From Diplonema papillatum (lineage: Eukaryota > Euglenozoa > Diplonemea > Diplonemida > Diplonemidae): a stretch of DNA of 64,000 nt. Below the pieces are notes generated by a model. It saw only the letters and a list, made by a program, of their open reading frames with translations. It was not told the DNA's origin and ran no database searches. This document shows positions 23,667-33,017 of this stretch, in pieces. The stretch covers positions 18,245 through 82,244 of the forward strand of contig JAPJBO010000977.1 in the NCBI GenBank assembly GCA_030068145.1, written 5' to 3'. Both the position numbers and the translations under genes were made by a program. Numbering within the stretch: the stretch's first letter is position 1; each line of letters starts with the position of its first letter.

Positions 23667-23668
23667 CA

Positions 23669-23699
<31 letters not shown>
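23667..23699. repeat. (CA)n microsatellite next to a retroelement end
   Basis: The CA tract is followed by TGGGCTATATTCCGC and a GCAGGG block (about 23701-23728). These are the reverse complement of 5892-5921, where a TG tract also lies alongside. Confidence 0.8.
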
Positions 23700-23701
<2 letters not shown>

Positions 23702-23728
23702 GGCTATATTCCGCGCAGGGATTACCCA

Positions 23729-25155
23729 CAACTGAGATCTAACACACCCACAACCATACACTCGTTCTCGCAGTACAGTTCTCTCTCATAGTACCCGTGA
23801 GCATGCTGACGTGCTTTCGCACGACGCTGCTCACGGACATTTCAACCCGAGCGCGTTCAGTCCAGTTTCCAGTTTGGTCACCCCTTAGCCATTTTGCAGT
23901 TTTGTTGGTCCTCGTACATTGAACCCCGCCGATGCGAGATAGACATTCTGGTGTCGGTTGCGTTCCAGATGGATCATTAGAATAGAACAATAGAACTTCG
24001 TCTAGCGCTGGACAACCGCCTGCCACTTCGGCGTCAGTCACATCAGCCAGGTTCGCGCAAGGCTCGCAACGGCAGCAGAGTGACAAGGGGGCTACATGAC
24101 GCTCGCATCAGGAGCAGCTCTGCTTCCAACGAGAACAAACGGAACCTGCCCTTTTTCAACCTCAGAAATCACTCCAGCAACAACGTCACGCCCTTATATT
24201 CGTCGCTCATCGCAGGGCATTCTAGGTATTTCTACGGCACAACGACCATCGACATGCGTACGGAAGAACCGACCCTTCAACAAGTTTTAGCCGACTCTGC
24301 CAAATGCGATCGAGAGGTCATGAGAAGTGTTCAAATGCGATCGAGAGGTCATGAGAAGTGTATGTCTACGGATAATTAAGCAAGAGCCTAGAGACAAAGC
24401 GTCAGAATGGGCCACTTGGCTGAATTTCTATTTGCAAAAGGGAGTATACTGATTGGTGAGTGGGGTTTGTCCCAGAGGAAGAAGTTTTTGTTTGAAAGGA
24501 GGAACCAAAGCAAGCAAAGAAACAAAGTCGCCAGACATCAGAACGACGTATATCGTCGACTGCACACAAAACCCTAATTCTTTTTACGCATGCTCAGCTG
24601 ATTGGTACGCCGCATGGGGAGTTGTGTATAACAAGCGCGAACGACAGTACTGTTACCTGACTTCAGTGCTTCAACGGGAGTCCTAGTGACCCGCGCTTGA
24701 AGAATTCTCAGTGCCTGTCTGGACTTACGAGCTTTGGAGCACCGCCTTGATGTTCAAGAGCAAACCGGAGTCGATGTTAGTCGGCCTGTGCACAGTACGA
24801 ACCATTCTTCTCAGCGCGTTTGACTCTCGTTTCTCGACACCGAATTCATGTGGATTCGGGATCAAAAGGCTTCCCTATCACAAGTTAATCCAACTAAAGC
24901 ACAGGAAGAACCGAATGCAAAAAAAGAAAGGAAGCCCAAGACCAGCGAACACGGGAAGGGCGCGGGAGTGGTGGACTGGCGGCACAAGGCGCGGGCGGGG
25001 GGGGTGTCAGGGACCGACACCACATCCCCCGCCCCGAATCCGTTCCCTCTTCCACCAGCGTCTTTCTCTCCCTGCGTCATTTTTTTGTGGCGCCGCGCCC
25101 AGCGCCGGCTCCGCGCACGTGGGACTGACTCGCGTGTTGTAGGCAGGCGAGCCGT
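23729..25155. other. Intergenic region with small repeats
   Basis: No gene is supportable. A 31-bp unit is tandemly duplicated at 24301-24361. A segment at about 24523-24572 (GTCGCCAGACATCAGAACG and on to a GTCGAC motif) resembles sequence at about 32478-32520 and 32938-32990, upstream of the giant gene. It is therefore a third copy of a short dispersed repeat. The last 100 bp form the leader of the metacaspase-like gene. Confidence 0.45.
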
Positions 25156-28100
25156 ATGCCGCACCCCGGCAGGGACGCGGCGCGGAAGCCGTGGGGGTAT
25201 GGCAGTGGCGGGCCGCAGGCGGCGAAGAAGAGAGGGGGGTCCCGGGGCAGGAGCACGTCGAGAGGCGGCGGCACCGGCGCGCTGTCGCCGGCCGGCGCGC
25301 GCGAGACCGTGGAGCGGAGCCTGTCGCTCGGGGCGAAGGGCGCCGGCGCTGCGCAGGACATGACGAAAAAAGCGTGCCTGCTCACGCGGGAAACCGGGCA
25401 GGCCGCCGACCAGCTGGAAGCCCGGGTGATGCAGCTGGAAGCAGCCCTGCGCAAGGAACGAGCAGGCGCTGGGCACCTCCACGAGACCATGTCCCGTCTC
25501 AAGCAGCAGAACGCCTCCGTACGCGCACTGTCGGTCACGAACGAAGCCGCGCGGACCCACCGCGACTCCATTGCCGCCACGCGCTGGAGCGCCATGGGGG
25601 CCCAGACGTACACTCTGGGCGACATCAGCGACTACCCCTCCCTCGGCTCTCCGCCCGACCCCATTCCAGGGGTCACCAAAGCCCTGTTCATCTCGTGCAT
25701 CACCACCGACAACACCCCGCTGGAAAGCCTCCCGCACGCTGATGACGCCGTGCTTTTGTTCCAGCACACGTTGACCCGGCACGGGCTCGCCGCCACCCAG
25801 CGGTATCTGTCCTCCGACCATCCGTCCGACGCTCTCCCGACGAAGCAGGAGATCCTCGAGTCGATCGAGTGGCTGGTGGGCGACGCGCAGCCCGGGGAGT
25901 GTATGGTGTTCGCGTTTGTAGGGCATAGCGCGAACATCAACGGCGAGTCGTCCAACGGCGGGGTCGCGCCGTGCGACTGGGGCGCGGAGGGCGTCATCAA
26001 GGAGGAGCAGCTGACCGAGGCCCTGGTCGGGACCCTGCCCAAGGGCGCCAAGCTCACGTGCTTTTTCGACGTCGCGCACGGCGGCGTCGGGATGCTGCTG
26101 CCGAAGGTCTGGCTCCGGGGGCGCGGCGCCACGCGCGACGACTCGGACTTCGTCGACTACAGCACGCCGGCCACCGTCCGTGCCCTCACGACCGCTTGGT
26201 CCGAAGAGCCGCCGGCGGTCGGGTCGCTGCTGCGGGGGCTTGCGCGGGTCTTCGACGACGCCGGGCCCGAGATGCCCGTGGCAGACCTCCTCAACGGCCT
26301 CGAGCGCGCCCCGGTGCGCGGCGAAACGACCGTCCGCTACGGGACGACCGAAGACGCCGCGGGCACGTGGCGCGACGCGATGTTCTACATCGGCTCCGAG
26401 CCCCAGCGCTTGGACCTCAAGCGCGGCGCCGCTGCGGCCCCGGGGGGAAGCGAGCGGGTGCACTCCGCCGCGAGAAGCTCGCTGGGCCCGATCCCGGAGA
26501 TCATTGAAGAAGGGCTGATCAGCAGCGGGAAAGGGGACGCCGGGTACGTAAGCGACGACGCGCCGTACTCGTCGGCCCCCGCGGAGGGGACCACAAAAGA
26601 CCGGAGGTCCGTGGCCCAAGAAGGCAGGGACCTGGAAATAATGATGCTGGAAGAACCCGTGGTGACGAGCACGCAGAGCACCGCGAAACCGATGGCGACT
26701 TCCGCTTCGGAAGTCAGCGCCGTGTCCTCTGGGAACAGCCTGCGAGGAACGGCCCGCGTGACGGGAGCGTCGAAAGCGCTGCTCGTCGTCGCGAACCCGG
26801 CCGAAACGAATACGATCACCCGGTTCCTGCACCGCCAGGGCTTCGAATCACGCCTCCGCGTTTGCCCCGTCGCGGAGTACACCACCGACCACCTGCAATG
26901 GCTCGTCGACGACTGCCAACCCGGCGACAGTCTCTTCTTCTTCCTCTCCCAAACCTCACGGTACGGAGCCAACCAACCCTGCCTGACCTCGACGACTAGC
27001 TTTCTTTCCAGCCACGTGCCGTACGGCGCTCGTTGCACGTGGCTCTTGCAGTGCGACAAAATGCTGCTGCATCCCTTCGAACGGTACGTTAAACCGTCCG
27101 CGCACGGGTTGCAATCGTTCGACCCGCCTGACGCGCACAGCCAAACGGATGGGATGATTGTGTGCATCTCAGGCACGCTTTCCGCGTACGTTGCCGCGAT
27201 GCACCGCCACGTTCAGCCCACCGTGTCGCAGCTGGCCACGTCGATGAGCATGATCCTGAAGACCTGCGGCGACGACCCGACGGCGATCACGATCGGCTGC
27301 TCTCGCAGGTGGACCCTTCACACGCGGCTCCATCTGGGGATCCTCCCCGTCGACCCAGTCGCCGGCGGCAGCGACGACGGCCCGACAGCGCTCGACTCGG
27401 CGGCCGACGAGCCCCCCGCCCAGCGGGCGTCGAGCCACATGAACCGAGCGCCGGAGGAATACCCGAGCGTCGCCGGGTTTGTGAAGGGGCCCCTCTCGTC
27501 CGAGCACTTCGGCGCGGGGTCCCAGCGGGGGCACCCGGCGGCGTCGCCTTCGGTGGAAGGCCCGGTGCACAAGGCGGCAACGCCGTCGCTGGCGCCGGTC
27601 GCGATGGCGTCGGTCCCGTCGCTGGCGCAGAGCCACACGGGCTGTTCGTTCGCGGCCGCGCGCAGGCCGGCGTCCGCGCAGAAGGACGCGGGGAAGGACG
27701 ACCTCACGCCGAGGGCCCGCCGCGACCTCGAGAACTTCGAGCGACAGCTAGACCTGCGCCTCGACGGCGGCGTCGACCGGAGCCCCGCCGCGGGGCCGCC
27801 GGTGGACGGGCCGAGCGAGACGCGGCTGCGCGAGTTCTGCCGGCGGTACTGCCGCGACAAGCTGCCGACGGTCGCGTCGCTGCTGCGTGAGCACGCCGGA
27901 GGGGGAGAGGCGGCGCTGCTCGACAGCTTCGCGGCGCAGGCGGGCGTGCGGGGGTACTTCGCGGCGCAGAGCAAGCTCGCCGGGTTCTACGGCCGGGTCA
28001 ACCCGGCACGCATGGACCGCATCGACGAAATCCTCGACGAGTACCTCAACGCGTGGGACGACCTGTTCCGCGACCTGGAAGAGAGGTACGGCGTCCCCAT

Positions 28101-29583
28101 CGAAGAGGAGCCAGCCAGCGCCGCCGCCCGCAGCAAGCCGCACGCGAGAGGCTTTCCGGTGGCCCAGCAGCAGCAGCAGCACGCGAATTCGGACGGCGGA
28201 CGGGCGAGCCGGAGGCGCGGGTCGTCGCCCAAAATCGGGGGCTATGCGCAGCTCCACGGCGGCGCCGCCACCCTGGGCGGCCAGCGGAACCTGGCCGTCG
28301 CGCTGCAGTACAACGACTCCCCGCAGCCGCAGCGGGCGGCGGACGCGGGACCGCCGGCCCCGCTGCAGCACAGCGCGCACGCGGCGCTCCAGCAGCAGCT
28401 TCTGCATCCGCCCTCCCCGTTCCCCGGGCCCCACGGGCAAGGGCAGCACCAGCCGCTCCCCACGGCGGCGGCGGCTTCGTCTCTTTTCCCAACCGATCGG
28501 GCGCCCCAGCAGCAGCAGCAGCAGCAGCAGCTGTCGCACTCGGGCGCCGCGTCCCCGCTTTTCCAGCAGGCGCGGGACCCGCGCCGCCACAGCCGCGAGG
28601 CGCACCCCGGGGCGGAGGCGGCTTCCGCGCTCTTCCCGGACGTCCCCACCCACGCGGAAAGCCACCCTCAGCTGCAGCACCCGCAGGCGTACGCGCGCGG
28701 GCAGCCGCAGCCCGCCTTCAACCAGCCGCATCAAATGGACGACGGGTTTCCTTCTCTCCCGTTCGACCACGCGCGCACGCAAGGGCAGCACCAACACTCC
28801 GCTCCGGACACGCACCCGCACTCTCGAGGGCCGCAGAACAGCTACTCGGCAGCCGCCGAAGCGGCCCCTCAGTTCCCGCCCGCGCACGGCCAGCACCCGC
28901 AAGGCCAGCCGTACTCGATGTCCGCCTACGACAGCCAGCCGAACGGCGGGGCTGCCCAGTCCCACCACCACGCGGCCTGGCGGGCGGACGGCGATTTCGG
29001 GCCGAAACGGTCTCTCTCGTCGTTCCCGGGCCCCGAGCCCGAGCACCACCCGGCCGACCGCCCGCAAGGGGGACCCGGCGAGCCCTTCGGGCTGAAGCTG
29101 CCGGGAGCGGCGACCGCGGAGGGCATGCTGTCCCCGCAGCCGACGCGCGAGAATTCGCCGTCGGCGTTCCCTCAGTACCCACCGCACCGGTCGGCGGACG
29201 CGGCCGGCGAGCCCGCCGCCTGCCTCGCGCCGTACTTGTCGTCGCTCCCCTCCATCGCCCCCACGGCGCCCAGCAGCACGAAGCTCCCGGATGGAGGAGA
29301 CCGGGAAGCCTTCGAAGACGCCGAACTCAAGAAAAAGCGGAACTCAGCGGAGGAGAGATACCAGGCCCTCAAGCACCAGACCGACGCTTTCCGAGCCAGA
29401 GTCGAGGCGCTGAAAGAGGCTAAGAAGAAGGCGCCCGTGGACCCGCTTTACATGGACCCTCCGCTTGAGATTGGGAAGCCGTTGGCCGACCGAACGAACG
29501 TGGCGACTGTGGTGGACACGGTGTCGCTGAAGGACACGTGGCCGCACTGGGTCACGCCGGCTCTCAGGACGCGCCCTGGCTGA
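25156..29583 (+). CDS. Tandem pseudo-metacaspase-like protein
   Basis: ATG at 25156 opens a frame of 1,475 codons. The basic, coiled-coil N-terminus (residues 1-150) is followed by a C14 caspase/metacaspase-like p20 fold at about 172-330: KALFISCITT, an HADDAVLLFQ helix, PTKQEILESIEWLVGDAQPG, FAFVGHS and LTCFFDVAHGGVGM. The histidine (H257) is kept, but the catalytic cysteine of the usual D-x-C-H-S-G is alanine (A307). A second copy at about 537-650 (KALLVVANPAE, HLQWLVDDCQPGDSLFF) has lost both residues. Residues about 890-980 contain two units of a protist motif ending in NPARMDRIDEILDEYL and LFRDLEERYG. The rest is Gln/His/Pro-rich with a polyQ run, then a C-terminal coiled coil. I infer a scaffold or regulatory pseudoprotease, not an active enzyme. 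Confidence 0.7.
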   Translation: MPHPGRDAARKPWGYGSGGPQAAKKRGGSRGRSTSRGGGTGALSPAGARETVERSLSLGAKGAGAAQDMTKKACLLTRETGQAADQLEARVMQLEAALRKERAGAGHLHETMSRLKQQNASVRALSVTNEAARTHRDSIAATRWSAMGAQTYTLGDISDYPSLGSPPDPIPGVTKALFISCITTDNTPLESLPHADDAVLLFQHTLTRHGLAATQRYLSSDHPSDALPTKQEILESIEWLVGDAQPGECMVFAFVGHSANINGESSNGGVAPCDWGAEGVIKEEQLTEALVGTLPKGAKLTCFFDVAHGGVGMLLPKVWLRGRGATRDDSDFVDYSTPATVRALTTAWSEEPPAVGSLLRGLARVFDDAGPEMPVADLLNGLERAPVRGETTVRYGTTEDAAGTWRDAMFYIGSEPQRLDLKRGAAAAPGGSERVHSAARSSLGPIPEIIEEGLISSGKGDAGYVSDDAPYSSAPAEGTTKDRRSVAQEGRDLEIMMLEEPVVTSTQSTAKPMATSASEVSAVSSGNSLRGTARVTGASKALLVVANPAETNTITRFLHRQGFESRLRVCPVAEYTTDHLQWLVDDCQPGDSLFFFLSQTSRYGANQPCLTSTTSFLSSHVPYGARCTWLLQCDKMLLHPFERYVKPSAHGLQSFDPPDAHSQTDGMIVCISGTLSAYVAAMHRHVQPTVSQLATSMSMILKTCGDDPTAITIGCSRRWTLHTRLHLGILPVDPVAGGSDDGPTALDSAADEPPAQRASSHMNRAPEEYPSVAGFVKGPLSSEHFGAGSQRGHPAASPSVEGPVHKAATPSLAPVAMASVPSLAQSHTGCSFAAARRPASAQKDAGKDDLTPRARRDLENFERQLDLRLDGGVDRSPAAGPPVDGPSETRLREFCRRYCRDKLPTVASLLREHAGGGEAALLDSFAAQAGVRGYFAAQSKLAGFYGRVNPARMDRIDEILDEYLNAWDDLFRDLEERYGVPIEEEPASAAARSKPHARGFPVAQQQQQHANSDGGRASRRRGSSPKIGGYAQLHGGAATLGGQRNLAVALQYNDSPQPQRAADAGPPAPLQHSAHAALQQQLLHPPSPFPGPHGQGQHQPLPTAAAASSLFPTDRAPQQQQQQQQLSHSGAASPLFQQARDPRRHSREAHPGAEAASALFPDVPTHAESHPQLQHPQAYARGQPQPAFNQPHQMDDGFPSLPFDHARTQGQHQHSAPDTHPHSRGPQNSYSAAAEAAPQFPPAHGQHPQGQPYSMSAYDSQPNGGAAQSHHHAAWRADGDFGPKRSLSSFPGPEPEHHPADRPQGGPGEPFGLKLPGAATAEGMLSPQPTRENSPSAFPQYPPHRSADAAGEPAACLAPYLSSLPSIAPTAPSSTKLPDGGDREAFEDAELKKKRNSAEERYQALKHQTDAFRARVEALKEAKKKAPVDPLYMDPPLEIGKPLADRTNVATVVDTVSLKDTWPHWVTPALRTRPG

Positions 29584-29994
29584 TGGACGGGCAACTTTTC
29601 CGCTCGGTGAAGATCCATTTTTCCTTCTTGGGATCTTCAAAGATTAATACTGAAAACACATCAAGAGAAAGGTCGGCTAGCGTTCATCGCAAGACGAAAA
29701 AACCAAACTGCAATCCAGGGCTTCTCTCCCTCGAAATAATACCCGCCCTTGCTCTCTCATCCTATGGCCTGGAGCGCCTAGGAACTGTCGGAACGCGAGT
29801 AGTACGGGTCGGGCTCGAGAGGAAACTGCCGGAAGTGAAGACGACAAAAACCTCACTCTAAAGAAAGGAAACGCATGTGTTGCCGAGGTTAATGTGCAGT
29901 TTGCCCAGTTCAAAGAACAGACACCTCAAACGAGCGGCAACTTTTTTGCCAGCGCGTCTCAGTTTGCTCCGTTTAGCTGTGTCGCTTAGGCGGC
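29584..29994. other. Downstream flank, no gene seen
   Basis: This is probable 3' untranslated and intergenic sequence of the metacaspase-like gene. No domain or repeat was identified. Confidence 0.4.
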
Positions 29995-30175
29995 GGGACA
30001 TGGCTTGTGATGGCTGACGTTGGGTTGTAGCCGTGTTGCGCAGAAGGCGGCTTGGAAACTGGTTTCATCACTACAGGTCACGATTGAACTGTCGGGATTG
30101 TAGGCACTGACCAACCTAAAACTAAGATTTTCCCCCTGCTCCCGTTGTCTCCGGCTGTAGTTCGCAGAAGTACTC
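29995..30175 (+). repeat. Dispersed repeat Q (copy 1)
   Basis: This stretch matches 51063-51300 in order: TGTGATGGCTGA, TTGTAGCCGTGTTG, CATCACTACAGG and TGTCTCCGGCTG. It also contains CTAAAACTAAGATTTTCCCC at 30116-30135, the 3' motif of the hairpin repeat family. Copy 2 lies in an intron of the giant surface-protein gene. Confidence 0.6.
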
Positions 30176-30940
30176 CTTGTGCTCACCGCACAAACAAAGT
30201 AGTTGCAGCTGATCTTTTTTTCTATATTCGACGTGTAAGCAATAGGAAACAGGTGACTTCGTCGTTGGCTTATCTCTTGAATTTGCGTCTCTTCTTCCTA
30301 TTTTATTAAAATGTCCACTAAAACTGTCAACCGTCACAAACAAAATGTAGTCGAAAAAGTACTTCCGAATGCGGATCTTCAGATTCCTGGACACCCCTTC
30401 TTCTTTTTTTGAATAAAGCAAAACTACGCGTTCCTTCTTCTTAGCTCCGCTTAGAACGCACACGCAATGAAGAGGAAAACAAAAGGTGCACCCTCCACAC
30501 GACTTTCCTCTCACCCGCCCTCCTATTAGACTAGAACCCATCCTTTTGTCTTCAACAAAACTACGTCCTTCCAGCTTGTGAAGTGGCACCCCTTTAGAGG
30601 GTGACAGCAAGTGATGGTTCCTTCTAAACAACTTACTTGTCACGCAGGTGACAACTGGCTGGCTACTTTTCTTGTCATCGAATGTACTCCATCCATGACG
30701 AGTGCAGCTTTAAAGACACGGACCACACGGATCTGCGTGCACTTTTCAGCCGTCAAGCAGCGGCTGCCGGCTTATCCCGTGACACCTTTTATGTGTAGTT
30801 GGTTATCATGAATAGACTACATAGAAAGAGCAGCGTTGGCGCTCATACAGGTTTGTTACCAAGTTGCTTTCCTAATGCTTAACGGCCTTCTCACGTGGGC
30901 GGCCCTGAGATTACCCCTCAGGTGACTTTAGCCAACTTCA

Positions 30941-31409
30941 ACGTACTTGTCATATGGGTCGATGCCAAGCCCCCAAATGCGTCCCAAACCCCCGTAATAG
31001 CACACCTGGCTGGTGCGGTGAACAGGCAGGAGTCTTGGGGGGCTGGCAATGAGGAATCTCCACGTAAAAACAGGAGTCTCCGAGGCTAATTTGGTGCGCG
31101 CATGGTTTCTTTCTCCCGGTGCTGACCCTTGCCGCCCATTCCCAGACCACAGTGGCAAATCTGAAAAAAATTCCTGTTTTTGGCCCTATTTTGGATCATG
31201 CGGGAGGGGGGGATGGGGGCACCATACCCCCCATCTGGGTGGGTTTGTGAGCTCCTATGCATGGCACGGGGCCCATCTGGTAGGAAATATCACTCAGAAG
31301 TTGTTTTTGGGGTGATCCTGGGCCCAGAAATACCCGGGTTTGACTTAGATTTTTTTTGAGCTGAAAAAGTGCAAGGGGGGTTTGGCATCGACCCATAGGA
31401 CATGTACGT
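30941..31409. mobile_element. MITE-like element with 34-bp inverted ends
   Basis: Positions 30941-30974 and 31376-31409 are inverted repeats with three mismatches in 34, containing TATGGGTCGATGCCAA. The 401-bp interior has no coding capacity and includes G- and C-rich runs. Both ends read WVDAKPP when translated outward-in, a by-product of the inverted repeat. A clear target duplication was not found. Confidence 0.6.
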
Positions 31410-32396
31410 ATGCACGTACATGATGTACGCTGCACTTATGAGAAACTAATCCCTTGTGCCTGCATTGAAAACGTGCCTTGCATTGTATCCCTCCCGTGGA
31501 AAATGAAACACGGGAAAAGAAGACAGTAACAACTAGAGAAAACACGTTTCGTTAGATAGTGTCACCTTGGTCCAACCTACCGCAAAAAAACTGGCTGCTT
31601 TCCCTTCATTCCATGCGCAAGAGTTTCAGCAAGGTGTTGATCGAGTTCCTTTACGGCCGCAGCCGGAGTAAAAGCTCGCGGGGGGGTACTGAAGGATCGA
31701 TGCACAGCCACACTACATGTGGCGAGGCTCGGAACAGGATGCAAAACAGGATGCAAAACAGGATGCAAAACTGCTACCCAGATGGAGACATATTTTGGCA
31801 CGGCGTAATTAGTTCACGCAGAGTCGTGGAAATGCTGGACGACGTGTATGCATCTCGTCCGTAGACATGAGTAGAATAACCAAGCCCTGTAAGGGGTAGA
31901 GACCGCCCATCTCTTGTGAGAAGTTCAAGAGCACACCGGTCTCCGACAGTTTGTGAAGACATTCAGCTACGGGGCCGAAACCCCCCGGACAACTCCCGCA
32001 AGATGAAAGCAGAAGTCTTGAGCCGCGTGTTGGATGGAGAAGCTGGCATCCTCCCACACTCTGGCCGCCCCACTCTTCGGAGGGACAGGACCCAACGGCA
32101 GCAGGTGTCAAGGGGGCTACACACACACACACACACACACAGGAAGAAGCGTCTGCCAGAGCGGAGACCTGTTGCCGGTATAAACCATCGTGAAGGAGAT
32201 GGCTGAGGCCGCGGGTGCAATTCTGCACAGCCCACGGACTGGAGCGTTGCGGCGAGTGTGAAGCTGACAATGAAGGGATCGCGAGGTGCTGTTTGAGGCA
32301 CCACCTCCAGTTGAATACGGACCCTACTCGCAACCTGCGGGAGCATCAGCGGTTACTTGAAACTGAAGGAGGCGTGGACGCCTACCACGTCAAAAA
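31410..32396. other. Intergenic, small tandem repeats
   Basis: There is no recognisable gene. A CAGGATGCAAAA unit repeats three times near 31735-31770, and a short (CA)n tract lies at 32119-32140. This may contain the missing 5' exon of the giant surface-protein gene, but I cannot identify it. Confidence 0.4.
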
Positions 32397-32551
32397 CGGT
32401 CTACAACACACACACGCAAACCCGGAGAAACCAAAAAAAATCTGTACGCCCATTCGGGATCGCAGGAAACACAAAAAGTCGCCATCCACCAGAACGACGA
32501 AAGTCGTCGATCGTAAAGAAAAAGAAGCAACCCGTGTTACGCATTTGACAG

Positions 32552-32880
32552 CTGCGCCAAGACACCACAACGAGAGCCGCAGGAGCAGCGGGCACCCGGG
32601 ATGCCGGCTGATTTGGCTGGAGGCGGCTGCGGCGGCGGCGGCAGTGGCCGCGTTCGATGCCGCGGACGGGGCTGTGCGGCGACGGCGTGTGCGGCACGTT
32701 CCACGCCGCCGCGCAGCAGTGCGCCTGAGAGGGCGGCTTGACCGGGCCCCGCTGCGCTGCGCCGTGCGAGGCGGGGCGGACGGGCACCTTCTGCAACTAG
32801 ACGAGGGCGCCGCTGCGGGCGGTCTTCCCCGTCTCCTTCACGCACTCCCGCGAGCCATACTTCGATTCAGCCGTTGCCAC
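32552..32880 (+). pseudogene. Dead tandem copy of the giant gene's first visible exon
   Basis: This stretch matches 33018-33330, offset by 466 bp, including the same TTTGACAG acceptor just upstream. Relative to the live copy it lacks 12 bp around the Cys-Gly-Leu-Cys segment. It has two in-frame nonsense changes: TGA at 32726-32728 (TGC in the live exon) and TAG at 32798-32800 (GAG in the live exon). The intron sequence upstream is duplicated too (about 32400-32551 against 32898-33017). This is a tandem duplication followed by decay. Confidence 0.8.
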
Positions 32881-33017
32881 TTTGAGCCCTGGACTTAAAT
32901 ACACACAAACGCAAACCCAAACAGGAGAAACCAAAAAATAGTTGCCATCCACCAGAACGGCGTAAATCGTCGACCGCACACACAAAGAAAGAGAAGCACG
33001 TGTCACGCATTTGACAG

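Noticed and set aside
24862..26832. 656-codon minus-strand frame
   Set aside because: It mirrors the codon bias of the metacaspase-like gene on the plus strand and has no recognisable domain.
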